The notes under the pieces: generated by a model | Database searches by the model: none | Seen by the model: only the letters and a program-made list of their open reading frames with translations | What the model was told of the DNA's origin: nothing | Assembly: GCA_965250215.1 (NCBI GenBank) | Contig: CBDFNN010000004.1 | Coordinates: 2,728,001-2,792,000 of the forward strand | DNA length: 64,000 bases | Source of the DNA: CBDFNN01 sp965250215 | Lineage (GTDB): Bacteria; Bacteroidota; Rhodothermia; Rhodothermales; DATKEJ01 | Direction of reading: 5' to 3' | Shown here: one piece after another, positions 33,922 through 43,184 of the stretch | How the letters are laid out: each line of letters begins with the position of its first letter | How positions within the stretch are numbered: the first letter of the stretch is position 1 | Program-made: the position numbers and the translations under genes

Positions 33922-36900
33922 ATGCTCTCCGTAGATTCACGAGTGTTCTCATTGCTTGCAGCGTCCATTTGCTTGTTGCTGAGTTGCGACCCTCTTCTAT
34001 CGAGAGATACAGAGAAACACCGCGTGATATGGAGGGATAACCCTTCGACGACGGCCGTTGTTGCTTGGGTTCAGAGCAGTGGCAGTAATCCCATCTTGCA
34101 TTTCGGCCCGACAGATTTCGGGACCAACAGCGGTTCATACCCCCTTAGTCAAGCCCCGGACAGAGTCGAGACTCATTTCGCCTTACAGCATAATTTTGTG
34201 CGACTTACCGGCCTGTTGCCGGACACGCCTTATTACTATGTCATTGTGGACAGCAATGGATCGAGTCAGAGGTTTTGGTTCAGAACGGCACCAGACCAAC
34301 CCTCTGAATTCAATTTCATTGTCGGAGGTGACTCTAGAAATTTTAGGGACGCTAGAACGAGGGCAAATAGAATGGTCGCCAAACTGCGCCCAATGTTCGT
34401 CATGTTCGATGGCGATATGACAAATGAAAACTCTGCTCAGAAATGGAACCTTTGGCTAGACGATTGGGAGCTAACGACCGGAGCTGATGGCAGAATGACT
34501 CCCATTATCCCGGCTCGCGGAAACCATGAGCTAAGCAATGATGACATCTATAAGGTATTCGATGTAAACAACCCTGAGGTCTACTTCGCAAATACAATCG
34601 GTGGTGATCAGTTGAGAGTCTATACTCTCAACTCCGAAATTAATCCAGCGGGAGATCAGCAAACCTGGCTCGAGAACGATTTGGCCACCCATAGCAATGT
34701 AGACTTCAAAGTTGTCCAATATCATAGATCGATAAAACCGCATACGTCTACGAAAGGAGATCGAAACAGCCAGTATTCTGCCTGGGCGCAGGCCTTTTTT
34801 CAAAACGAAGTTGATCTCGTTCTGGAAGGAGATGCGCACGTTGTTTTCCAGACGTGGCCCATTCAACCTTCCGGCTCCGGAGATAATGGTTATATCCGAA
34901 ACGACACAAAGGGATCAGTCTATGTCGGCTCTGGCACATGGGGAGCTCCTCTCCGTAATAACGATGACGATAAGTCATGGACAAGAGCAAGTGGATCGTT
35001 TAACCAGTTCAAGCTTGTGACGGTCGATCCACTCGGAATGCAAATCCGGACGATCATGTACGACAATGTAGACTTGATTAATCAAGTTAGCGACAGTGCG
35101 CCCTTCGAGACACCTCCATATCTAAAACACTGGAGCCCGAGCACAGGACCTGTGATTACTATTGGCTCTCCCTACATCGCTTTCAAGCTGGCGCCAGCCG
35201 TAAACCTTGACCCTAGTCTGGGTGATCCGATCTATTTCAATGTGGGAGACGCTGTCACTCTCAAAGGAGCAGTTGTTGTTGACGGCAGTATCTCTACTGC
35301 CAATTATTATAGAGACGGTACTCTTATTACAGGATGTAATCCATCGGCCCCCGACTTTGAGTGTTCTTGGTTTCCATCGATTGGTGACCACAATGTTTAC
35401 CTCGAAGTTGTAGACAATCAGGGCTTGCCAGGACGATCAAACTCAAGACTTGTGACAAGCCAGAATCAGCTCCCCGCTGTATCGATTACGTCACCATCTA
35501 ACGGAAGTGCATTTGATCTTGGGACACAGGTATTGATTAGCGCAAATGCCAGTGATATAGATGGCACAATTTCTAAAGTTGAATTCTTCCAAAACGGCTC
35601 TTTCATTGACGGCTGCCAAGACACTCAAGCACCATTCACATGCAACTGGACACCAACTAGTGTAGGTAGTTATCAGATCAATGCGTCGACAAAGGATAAT
35701 GAGGGTGGTTCGACGGTCTCCGGGCAGATAACTATTCAAATTAACGAGCCGCCAAATACAGCTCCATCGCTTACTCTTACAAGCCCTCCAGACGCTTCGA
35801 CGTTTGCATTAGGTCAAGGCCTAACCTTGAAAGCAGATGCAAGTGACAGTGATGGGTCCATAAGTAAAGTCGAATTCTTTTCTGCCGGCAATTTTATCAG
35901 CGGATGCTCGGACAACGCAGCACCCTACGAGTGTTCATGGACGCCCAGCGGGACGGGCAATTTCTCTTGGTCAGCTACAGCAACTGATGACGATGGAGCG
36001 ACAAGCAATTCTCCTTCACGGACACTTGTTGTAGAGCAAGTAAACCAAGCACCAACGATCTCAATAACCAGTCCTTCGAACGACCAGAGCTTTACTGAAG
36101 GAGATCTAGTTACGATTACGGCCGACGCAAGTGACTCAGACGGATCGATAGCAGAAGTACTGTTTTTTGAAAACGCAAATTTCATTTCTGGTTGTAGTAT
36201 TTCTACCCCCCCTTACACCTGTTCTTTCACTCCTCCTTTGGGCAATCACCTTCTTCAAGCCAGAGCTGAGGATAATGATGGACTGAAAACTCTGAGTTTT
36301 CAAATAAGCATAACGGTCAATCAGGCTGCTAATCAAGCACCTAACGTATCAATGACGAGTCCTTCCGAAGGTGCTAGTTTCGAAGAAGGAAGTTCTATAA
36401 ATCTGAGCGCTGTGGCTAGTGATCCCGACGGTAGTATTGCAGAAGTACTCTTTCTCCAAAACGATACCGCAATCCAAGGATGCACTCGACAAGCATCTCC
36501 TTACGAATGTTCTTGGACTCCTACGCCAGGGTCCTACCAGTTAAGGGCAAGGGCGCAAGACGATAGTGGAGCCACGAGTAATAGCCCGTCCATTTCAATC
36601 GTGGTTAATGTATCGCAAAATCAAGTCCCAACAGTCAGCATCGTTCAGCCAGCAAACAACAGCTCGTTCGAGGAAGGAAATTCTGTAGTTGTCAAAGCCA
36701 ATGCATCAGACGGTGATGGCAATATTGTTAATGTCATTTTCTTTGACAACGGCCAAGAAATCAACAATTGTAACATATCATCTCCACCCTTTGACTGCAC
36801 ATGGAGCGGCTCGGTTGGGTCTCATACCATTAAGGCGAGGGCCAAGGATAACGACGATGCAGTTGCTGACACACAGATTCAAATTCAAATTACGGAGCAC

Positions 36901-39180
36901 CAAAATGTCGCACCATCAGCATCTATTACTGAACCAAATGATGGACAGAACTTCCTAGCGGGGACGCCAATTGTCGTCAGAGCCCAGGCGAGTGATCAAG
37001 ATGGTTCAATCGCAAAGGTTGTATTCTTTTCGAACAATACGGCATTAACAGCATGCACAGACTACGTGGCTCCATACCAGTGCACCATCATTCCAGACAC
37101 CGGCACCTATCAATTGAAAGTTAGATCGGATGATGATGACGGTGCACAGACATTCTCAACTCCTGTTTCAATCAGTGTAAACTCTCCTCAAAATCAAGCA
37201 CCAAACGTATCACTGACAAGCCCGAGCAACGAGAGTAGTTTTGAGCAAGGAACGCAAGTAATGCTGACTGCGACAGCATCTGATCCAGATGGATCGATTG
37301 CGGAGGTAGACTTTCTGGTAAATGGACAACAAATACCGAGCTGTGTAGATACAGACGCGCCCTATGCCTGCTCGTGGCAACCTGGTGAAGGAGTCTATTC
37401 AGTTGCAGCCAAGGCCATTGATAACAACGGATTGAGCTCTTCTTCTCCAGCCATTCAGGTCACAATTTTTATTGTCAACCAGGCACCTAGTATATCAATT
37501 ACAGAGCCTAGTAACGGCATGAATATCCCCTCGGGATCAGACATCATTGTTCTGGCCGACGCACAAGATCAGGATGGGGAAATTACACGGGTCGAGTTTT
37601 TTGCAAATGGCAGCTTCATTGATCAATGTCAGGATACCGAATTTCCATACAACTGCATTTGGCGTCCAAACCCAGGAAATTACGAGTTGCAAGCAACTGC
37701 CTTTGATGACGATGGGTCAAACACAATATCTGCCACAGTCAACGTTTCTATCTCGGAACAGCAAAACCAGGCCCCATCAGTTTCAATCACGACTCCTGAT
37801 CTCAATGAAGAATTTGAAGCGGGAGAAGAGTTCAGAATATCCGCATCCGCTAGCGACGGGGACGGAAGCGTAAGCAAAGTTACATTTTTTGAAGACGGCC
37901 TAGAGATAGCTTCCTGTATGGACACGTCTTCCCCTTTTGACTGCGACTGGACTATTGATATCGTAGGTTCTCATGAACTTACCGCTCTGGCTGAAGACAA
38001 TGAAGGCGCAACTTCTCTATCAAGCGTTGTCCCAGTTGTGATTGTAGCCGGCGTTCAGGCCAATATTGTTACGGAAAGCTATGGAGGCTATCTCCCCTAC
38101 GAATTTATTGCTGACGCAAGCTCCAGCACATCCCCTAATGGAATTGACTCTTATGAGTGGCGGATAAATGGAGTGTTGGTATCAACGGAGGCCATTTTTG
38201 AAACGACCTTCAATAATCCGGGCGTGTATGGAATATCTCTATCTGTTCTCGATGCTGTTGGGAGATATTCCAAGGAACTAAGACATGTGCTTGTCTCACG
38301 TTCAATGGGCCAAAATGCAATCAGTTTGAGCCAAGATTCTCTTGGTTATCAGGGATCTATTGACAACTACATATACCAAAATGAGGAGGGCACTAATTTC
38401 GGTAGAAGCCAAGGACTCAGTGTTTTGTCTACACCTATCAAGTCTACCCTGCTACGCTGGGACATGCGAGGCTTGCCACCCGAAGTGAGAATCGACTCAG
38501 CTGCAATCGAGATTCATGTCATCGACCCTAGTTTCGACACAATTTTTGCTAGAGTACTAAACAGAGACTGGATAGAGTCTGAATCAACTTGGCTTTCTGC
38601 CCAGCTCGGTAGAAGTTGGGAATTACCGGGGGCAAAGGGTGACTCAGACAGAATAACGACTCCAATGTTATCATTTCAAGGCTTCGGGGAAGGTGTCCTG
38701 AGACTTGCTATTCCTGAAGATCAGTTGTCCATTATAAAGACGTGGATAATAAATGATGTAGACAACCACGGCATCGGCATATTTGCAGATTCTGGAAATG
38801 ATCAGTTAGGCTTTTCATCAAGCGAAAGCCTTGATCAGAATGTTCGACCTAAGCTAGTTCTCTATTACACCTTATTTGGAGTGGACTCAGAGATAAATGA
38901 GCTACCACTAGAAGACGAATTGTTTATTTCGACTCCTTATCCAAACCCTTGGACATCAATCTCGAAAATTGATATTGGGTCTAAAGAGGCATCGGAAGTA
39001 GACGTCAAACTCTATGATCTCAATGGTCGAGTTGTTACAACTTTGTTTGAAGGTCAGCTTAATCCAAGGAGGATTCTTCAGTTAAATCTTGACGCATCTG
39101 GGCTCCCTGGAGGAATCTATATCGTTCAGATTACGAATGGCTCGCAGACCAAATCAATGAGTGTCACACTCGTGCATTAG
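33922..39180 (+). CDS. giant secreted protein: metallophosphatase-like, ten Ig-like repeats, DNRLRE-like domain, T9SS tail
   Basis: A 1752-residue protein starting at ATG with a signal peptide (residues 1 to about 24). Residues 30-120 are a purple-acid-phosphatase-type N-terminal sandwich. Residues 125-380 look like a metallophosphoesterase (GGDSRNF, FDGDMTNE, ARGNHE, QYHRS), but the last motif is GDAH instead of GHxH. Ten repeats of about 96 residues follow (about 420-1378), each with a C-x8-C pair. A PKD-like part and a DNRLRE-like domain (about 1470-1650) come next, then a type IX sorting domain (YPNPW near 1675, GLPGGIYIVQI near the end). It is probably exported and surface-attached or released, possibly a phosphatase or adhesin. 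No operon partner. Confidence 0.85.
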   Translation: MLSVDSRVFSLLAASICLLLSCDPLLSRDTEKHRVIWRDNPSTTAVVAWVQSSGSNPILHFGPTDFGTNSGSYPLSQAPDRVETHFALQHNFVRLTGLLPDTPYYYVIVDSNGSSQRFWFRTAPDQPSEFNFIVGGDSRNFRDARTRANRMVAKLRPMFVMFDGDMTNENSAQKWNLWLDDWELTTGADGRMTPIIPARGNHELSNDDIYKVFDVNNPEVYFANTIGGDQLRVYTLNSEINPAGDQQTWLENDLATHSNVDFKVVQYHRSIKPHTSTKGDRNSQYSAWAQAFFQNEVDLVLEGDAHVVFQTWPIQPSGSGDNGYIRNDTKGSVYVGSGTWGAPLRNNDDDKSWTRASGSFNQFKLVTVDPLGMQIRTIMYDNVDLINQVSDSAPFETPPYLKHWSPSTGPVITIGSPYIAFKLAPAVNLDPSLGDPIYFNVGDAVTLKGAVVVDGSISTANYYRDGTLITGCNPSAPDFECSWFPSIGDHNVYLEVVDNQGLPGRSNSRLVTSQNQLPAVSITSPSNGSAFDLGTQVLISANASDIDGTISKVEFFQNGSFIDGCQDTQAPFTCNWTPTSVGSYQINASTKDNEGGSTVSGQITIQINEPPNTAPSLTLTSPPDASTFALGQGLTLKADASDSDGSISKVEFFSAGNFISGCSDNAAPYECSWTPSGTGNFSWSATATDDDGATSNSPSRTLVVEQVNQAPTISITSPSNDQSFTEGDLVTITADASDSDGSIAEVLFFENANFISGCSISTPPYTCSFTPPLGNHLLQARAEDNDGLKTLSFQISITVNQAANQAPNVSMTSPSEGASFEEGSSINLSAVASDPDGSIAEVLFLQNDTAIQGCTRQASPYECSWTPTPGSYQLRARAQDDSGATSNSPSISIVVNVSQNQVPTVSIVQPANNSSFEEGNSVVVKANASDGDGNIVNVIFFDNGQEINNCNISSPPFDCTWSGSVGSHTIKARAKDNDDAVADTQIQIQITEHQNVAPSASITEPNDGQNFLAGTPIVVRAQASDQDGSIAKVVFFSNNTALTACTDYVAPYQCTIIPDTGTYQLKVRSDDDDGAQTFSTPVSISVNSPQNQAPNVSLTSPSNESSFEQGTQVMLTATASDPDGSIAEVDFLVNGQQIPSCVDTDAPYACSWQPGEGVYSVAAKAIDNNGLSSSSPAIQVTIFIVNQAPSISITEPSNGMNIPSGSDIIVLADAQDQDGEITRVEFFANGSFIDQCQDTEFPYNCIWRPNPGNYELQATAFDDDGSNTISATVNVSISEQQNQAPSVSITTPDLNEEFEAGEEFRISASASDGDGSVSKVTFFEDGLEIASCMDTSSPFDCDWTIDIVGSHELTALAEDNEGATSLSSVVPVVIVAGVQANIVTESYGGYLPYEFIADASSSTSPNGIDSYEWRINGVLVSTEAIFETTFNNPGVYGISLSVLDAVGRYSKELRHVLVSRSMGQNAISLSQDSLGYQGSIDNYIYQNEEGTNFGRSQGLSVLSTPIKSTLLRWDMRGLPPEVRIDSAAIEIHVIDPSFDTIFARVLNRDWIESESTWLSAQLGRSWELPGAKGDSDRITTPMLSFQGFGEGVLRLAIPEDQLSIIKTWIINDVDNHGIGIFADSGNDQLGFSSSESLDQNVRPKLVLYYTLFGVDSEINELPLEDELFISTPYPNPWTSISKIDIGSKEASEVDVKLYDLNGRVVTTLFEGQLNPRRILQLNLDASGLPGGIYIVQITNGSQTKSMSVTLVH
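35461..38055 (+). repeat. tandem array of nine Ig-like coding repeats (plus one degenerate upstream)
   Basis: Copies begin at about 35461, 35755, 36043, 36331, 36619, 36904, 37192, 37477 and 37765, spaced 285-294 bases. Each encodes N-x-A/V-P-x-x-S/T-I-T-x-P near the start, D-G-S/N-I in the middle, a C-x8-C pair and a late D-x-x-G. A tenth, divergent copy precedes them with its Cys at residue 472. The DNA of the copies has diverged, so recent duplication is unlikely. Confidence 0.9.
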
Positions 39181-39229
39181 AAATTATTGCTAAGCCGCAT
39201 AAGTGGTTCTAAAGTGTTGGCGACTTTTG

Positions 39230-39237
39230 TATATTTC
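39230..39237 (+). promoter_or_regulatory. -7 box candidate of the tRNA-Met gene
   Basis: TATATTTC, one mismatch from TAnnTTTG, ends ten bases before the tRNA. The -33 position is poor (no TTTG at the right distance). It closely resembles the box before tRNA-Asn. Confidence 0.35.
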
Positions 39238-39246
39238 GTCCCCTCT

Positions 39247-39320
39247 GGCGGGGTAGCTCAGCTGGTTAGAGCGTCGGATTCATAACCCGGAGGTCGAGAG
39301 TTCAAGTCTCTCTCCCGCCA
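39247..39320 (+). tRNA. tRNA-Met(CAT), elongator type
   Basis: A 74-base cloverleaf folds by hand: acceptor GGCGGGG/TCCCGCC (last pair G-T), D stem GCTC/GAGC, anticodon loop TTCATAA, T arm GAGAG/CTCTC with TTCAAGT. The anticodon is CAT. A paired 1-72 position and C11-G24 argue against the initiator. A tRNA-Ile with lysidine (also CAT) cannot be excluded. The 31-39 position is an A-C mismatch. The terminal CCA is not encoded. Confidence 0.9.
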
Positions 39321-39356
39321 CTTTCCAAAAGGAACCTTTGGCCAAATTTTTTCTCC

Positions 39357-41477
39357 CTACTCCTCGTCCTTAGATTTGTTGGCCTTTTTAATGTCTTGCT
39401 GAACATTGCGAGGCACGGCTTCATAAGCATAGAAATCTTCAGTATGGATTCCCCGTCCCTGAGTTAAAGATCTCAGCGTAGTAGAATATTGATACATTTC
39501 AGCTTCCGGTACATGGGCTAGGACGCTTTGGAATATTCCCTCAGCTTCCATTCCCTGGATTCGAGCACGTTTTGTGTTTAGATCACCGAGAACATCGCCC
39601 ATATGTGATTCTGGCACGAGAACTTTCAGATTTTGAATAGGCTCCAATATAGTTGGTGATGCAGAGTTGAATGCATCACGAAATGCCATTTTGGCTGCCA
39701 TCCGAAAGGCGTTGTCGTTGGAGTCAACGGGATGCATGCCTCCGTCATGAATAACTATTCGAATATCACCAACTGGATATCCAGCAACTGGCCCAACTTG
39801 TAGAGCCTCCATGACACCTTTTTGAATAGCACTAAAGAAGCGTTTCATGTCGATAACTCCACCTACGATGCCGTCAATGAACTCTATCTTGGCTCCCCAA
39901 GAAGTCGTGTTCTCGGCCTTATTCCTGACGCTGACTTCTTTAGGCGCTATAAATTCGCCACGAATCGGTTCAACGTAGAGAGTTATATCGGCATATTGTC
40001 CAGCACCGCCACTCTGCTTCTTATGTCGATAATGTGCATCACCCCGCCTCGTCACGGTTTCTCGATAAGATATTTTGGGCTGCACAAATTCAACAGGAGC
40101 ATTGAATCGGTTTTTCAGCCGATAGGCCGCAATCTTCAGATGCATTTCCCCCTGACCCGCCAACAGCAATTGGTTCAAATCAGCGTCATGCAAGACCTTG
40201 AGTGATGGGTCCTCCTCATGAATACTATGCATCCCCTGGGCCAGCTTATCCTCGTCTCCCTGATTGACAGCTCTCACGGCCATCTTGTACTTAGGATTTG
40301 GAAAATCTACTCCCGTGATGACTACCTTCGAACCCTTTGTCCTTAAGGTATTATTTGTATGAGTATTTTTCAGTTTGACAACTGCACCAAGGTCGCCGGC
40401 ACTCACGGCCTCAACGGTTTCCCTTTCTTTCCCATTGATCGCATACATCTGATTGAATCTTTCCGATGAACCCGACTGTGCGTTTTCTAGGTCGTTGCCA
40501 GCTTTTATGGATCCGGAAAAAACTTTGAAAAACGAGTACTCACCAACGTGGTGCTCGGCCATAGTTCTGTATACAAGAGCAACAGTTTTACCATTCGGAT
40601 CGGCTTGCAAAGGCTCAGGTTCTGCTGCGGTCGGAGGCATAGAAAGTGGATCCGGACAGGCATTTGCAACAAAACTCATGAGTCGAGAAACTCCAATGTT
40701 ATTCGTTGCACTGGTCAAGAATATCGGAAAGAGCTGCCTTTTCTTCATCGACTCGGCTAAGCCTTTCCTCATCTCCTCTTCCGTCAACTCTCCCTTTTCG
40801 AAATATAGCTCCATGAGCGACTCGTCGTTTTCAGCGATATTCTCTACCAACTCATTGTGCAATTCTTGAGCTCGCTCTTTGAAGTCTGCGTCGATCTCTC
40901 CCATTTCTCCCTCCGTGGACCCTTCTGGAAAAGTAATTTGCTTCATTAGTAGGACATCGATAATTGACCGTGTTCCTGGACCACCTGGCAACTGCACCAC
41001 GGTTACTCCTCTAGAGAATCGCTCTTGAAGCTGAGAAACCACGACATCAAAACTCGAGTCTGGCTTGTCGAGGTGATTCAAAACAAATAGTGCCGGAGTA
41101 TTATTTGCAGCTGCATTGATCCAACCAGCCTCCGTTCCAACTTGCACACCTTCTGCTGCATTCATCACAAAAACGGCCGCATCGGCAACTCGTAGAGATG
41201 CAATAACTTCCCCTAAGAAATCTGGGTAGCCAGGTGTATCCAGAATATTGATCTTGTGATCCTTCCACTCTGCGTGCAGTAAGGAGGTAAAAATAGACAT
41301 CTGACGCTCAACCTCGCTGGGATGGTAGTCGCTGGCCGTAGTCCCATTCTCAATCGATCCCATTCTATCAATGTGCCCGGCATTGAAAACCATTGCCTCA
41401 GCCAGCATTGATTTTCCACTTCCGTGATGACCGATCAAAGCGATATTTCTAACTTTTGATGATTCGTAAACTTTCAT
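39357..41477 (-). CDS. elongation factor G paralogue (EF-G2-like)
   Basis: A 706-residue protein starting at ATG with the five EF-G domains. The G1 motif is GHHGSGKS instead of AHIDAGKT, G3 is DTPGYPDF, and G4 is NHLD instead of NKxD. These deviations are typical of the second EF-G group rather than the main translocase. Later parts (GGAGQYADITLYVEP, HPVDSNDNAFRMA) match EF-G domains IV and V. The group's role is unsettled (ribosome recycling or special translation). It stands alone beside tRNA-Met, 36 bases from it, on the other strand. Confidence 0.88.
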   Translation of the reverse strand: MKVYESSKVRNIALIGHHGSGKSMLAEAMVFNAGHIDRMGSIENGTTASDYHPSEVERQMSIFTSLLHAEWKDHKINILDTPGYPDFLGEVIASLRVADAAVFVMNAAEGVQVGTEAGWINAAANNTPALFVLNHLDKPDSSFDVVVSQLQERFSRGVTVVQLPGGPGTRSIIDVLLMKQITFPEGSTEGEMGEIDADFKERAQELHNELVENIAENDESLMELYFEKGELTEEEMRKGLAESMKKRQLFPIFLTSATNNIGVSRLMSFVANACPDPLSMPPTAAEPEPLQADPNGKTVALVYRTMAEHHVGEYSFFKVFSGSIKAGNDLENAQSGSSERFNQMYAINGKERETVEAVSAGDLGAVVKLKNTHTNNTLRTKGSKVVITGVDFPNPKYKMAVRAVNQGDEDKLAQGMHSIHEEDPSLKVLHDADLNQLLLAGQGEMHLKIAAYRLKNRFNAPVEFVQPKISYRETVTRRGDAHYRHKKQSGGAGQYADITLYVEPIRGEFIAPKEVSVRNKAENTTSWGAKIEFIDGIVGGVIDMKRFFSAIQKGVMEALQVGPVAGYPVGDIRIVIHDGGMHPVDSNDNAFRMAAKMAFRDAFNSASPTILEPIQNLKVLVPESHMGDVLGDLNTKRARIQGMEAEGIFQSVLAHVPEAEMYQYSTTLRSLTQGRGIHTEDFYAYEAVPRNVQQDIKKANKSKDEE

Positions 41478-41625
41478 CTGTTAATTTCATTTACAAGTGT
41501 GAAGGGACAAACCGGGTGATCAACAGCCTCTCTCAAGCTCTCCAAGGCGATCAAGATAGTGTCATATGGCTTGTTCTCAAAACATTCAATTAACTACCTT
41601 CCACTCCAGCAAATTCCAAACGAAA

Positions 41626-42333
41626 GTGATACTAGGAATCGATTCAAGCGGAGACTTTTTAGGGGTGGCTCTCGTCGAAAATGGTCAAGTGATCGCTCAG
41701 GCAAAGCTTAGCGAAAACCGAAAACATAGTGAGAGAATTGGTCCCATAATTTCAGAGTTGCTTGAATCACGAAAAAAGCAGCTTGCAAGCATCTCAATCT
41801 CGGGGGGGCCAGGTTCTTACACCGGTCTTCGAATCGGAAGTAGTATCGCTAAAGGACTTTGCTTTTCCTTAGAGATTCCCCTCGTTTCTGTAAGTAGTCA
41901 TCTCGTGAGATCATTCAATCATCTAGGATCAAGTGGACAAAATATATTTAGTATTCTGCCCTCACGGAGAGGTGAGGTCTATGCCGCTAAAATAAAGAGT
42001 GACCACCAAACTAGCGAGGACGTCGAGTCTCTTGCATTGACGATTGACGAAGCAGAGAACTGGATTTCACGACATGACGGAGACAATCCTGTCATAGCTG
42101 GATCGGGTGTCCCACGACTGTCAAAAGATTTTCTGATCAGAAATAGAAAAGTCATTTCAAACTCCGATGTTACTTCTCACGCCGTCGCAGTGGCGATTTT
42201 AGGTGAGAGAAGATTCAATGCTGGCCTCTATGAAGACCTTGCTAGCTATGAGCCCTTGTACTTAAAACCTTTTGTTGCAAAACAAGGAACACCTATCTTC
42301 GAACGCTTAGAGAAGAATCGGAAAAGCAACTAA
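41626..42333 (+). CDS. tsaB: tRNA threonylcarbamoyladenosine biosynthesis protein TsaB
   Basis: About 235 residues from a GTG at 41626, which makes the protein begin ILGIDSSGDFLGVAL as TsaB proteins do; an ATG at 41566 would add 20 atypical residues. SGGPGSYTGLRIGSSIAKGL is the family core. TsaB pairs with TsaD for t6A37 formation on ANN-decoding tRNAs. It is the first of five closely packed genes (41626-47052). Confidence 0.92.
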   Translation: MILGIDSSGDFLGVALVENGQVIAQAKLSENRKHSERIGPIISELLESRKKQLASISISGGPGSYTGLRIGSSIAKGLCFSLEIPLVSVSSHLVRSFNHLGSSGQNIFSILPSRRGEVYAAKIKSDHQTSEDVESLALTIDEAENWISRHDGDNPVIAGSGVPRLSKDFLIRNRKVISNSDVTSHAVAVAILGERRFNAGLYEDLASYEPLYLKPFVAKQGTPIFERLEKNRKSN

Positions 42334-42341
42334 TACATCAC

Positions 42342-43184
42342 ATGAGTTGGTTCAAGAGGAAACAGGCAGGTATAAAGACAGAGAGCAATCACCAAACCGA
42401 GGTGCCGGACGGCTACTGGGTTAAATGCAAGGGTTGTAAGGAGACCATCAACCGAAAGGAGCTCCTAGCAAACTTTATGGTTTGCCCAAAATGCTCTTTT
42501 CATTTTCAAATGGACAGCGAAGGCTATCTCGAACTGCTATTTGATGGAGGTGAGTACGAGAGAATTGGAGAGAAGGTATCCGCCACAAATCCCTTGCAAT
42601 TCGAAGACAAGAAGACCTACGAGAACAGGTTAATCGTTGCGAAGGAAAAAACAGGGCTCAATGATGCCATTAGAGCTGGCTATGGAAAAATCAATGACCA
42701 TCCGATTAGCATTGCTTGTATGGACTTTACATTTATTGGTGGATCCATGGGATCAGTCGTCGGCGAGATCCTGACGAGAGCAATTAAGAAAGCCATAGAA
42801 AAAGAATGTGCTCTTTTGATCATCTCACAATCTGGAGGTGCTCGGATGATGGAAGGTGCTTATAGCCTCATGCAAATGGCCAAGACCAGCGCATTCCTCG
42901 GCGAGCTTTCAGCCAAGGGCCTCCCCTATTTTTCCCTAATGACCAATCCTACTACCGGCGGTGTTACGGCGTCTTTCGCCATGCTCGGAGATTTCAACCT
43001 CGCAGAGCCAGATGCCCTAATCGGATTTGCCGGACCGAGAGTAATCCGAGAGACTATTGGACAAGATCTCCCGGAAGGATTTCAGCGATCAGAATTTCTC
43101 CTTGACAAAGGCTTTGTTGACCAAATCATTTCTCGTCCTGATCTTAAATCATCCATATCACAAATTCTCGACCATTTAGATTAG
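42342..43184 (+). CDS. accD: acetyl-CoA carboxylase carboxyltransferase, beta subunit
   Basis: A 280-residue protein starting at ATG. The N-terminal zinc ribbon has two CxxC pairs (WVKCKGCKE and MVCPKCSF). The crotonase-like core includes SQSGGARMMEG and PTTGGVTASFAMLGD, where the carboxylated biotin and acetyl-CoA bind. With AccA it makes malonyl-CoA for fatty-acid synthesis. It follows tsaB by eight bases and its stop is directly followed by the ATG of the M1 peptidase gene. Confidence 0.96.
   Translation: MSWFKRKQAGIKTESNHQTEVPDGYWVKCKGCKETINRKELLANFMVCPKCSFHFQMDSEGYLELLFDGGEYERIGEKVSATNPLQFEDKKTYENRLIVAKEKTGLNDAIRAGYGKINDHPISIACMDFTFIGGSMGSVVGEILTRAIKKAIEKECALLIISQSGGARMMEGAYSLMQMAKTSAFLGELSAKGLPYFSLMTNPTTGGVTASFAMLGDFNLAEPDALIGFAGPRVIRETIGQDLPEGFQRSEFLLDKGFVDQIISRPDLKSSISQILDHLD

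Noticed and set aside
35461..38055. Regular spaced repeats that could suggest CRISPR or satellite DNA
   Set aside because: Spacing near 288 bases follows protein repeats in one open frame; DNA copies differ and there are no short identical repeats with unique spacers.
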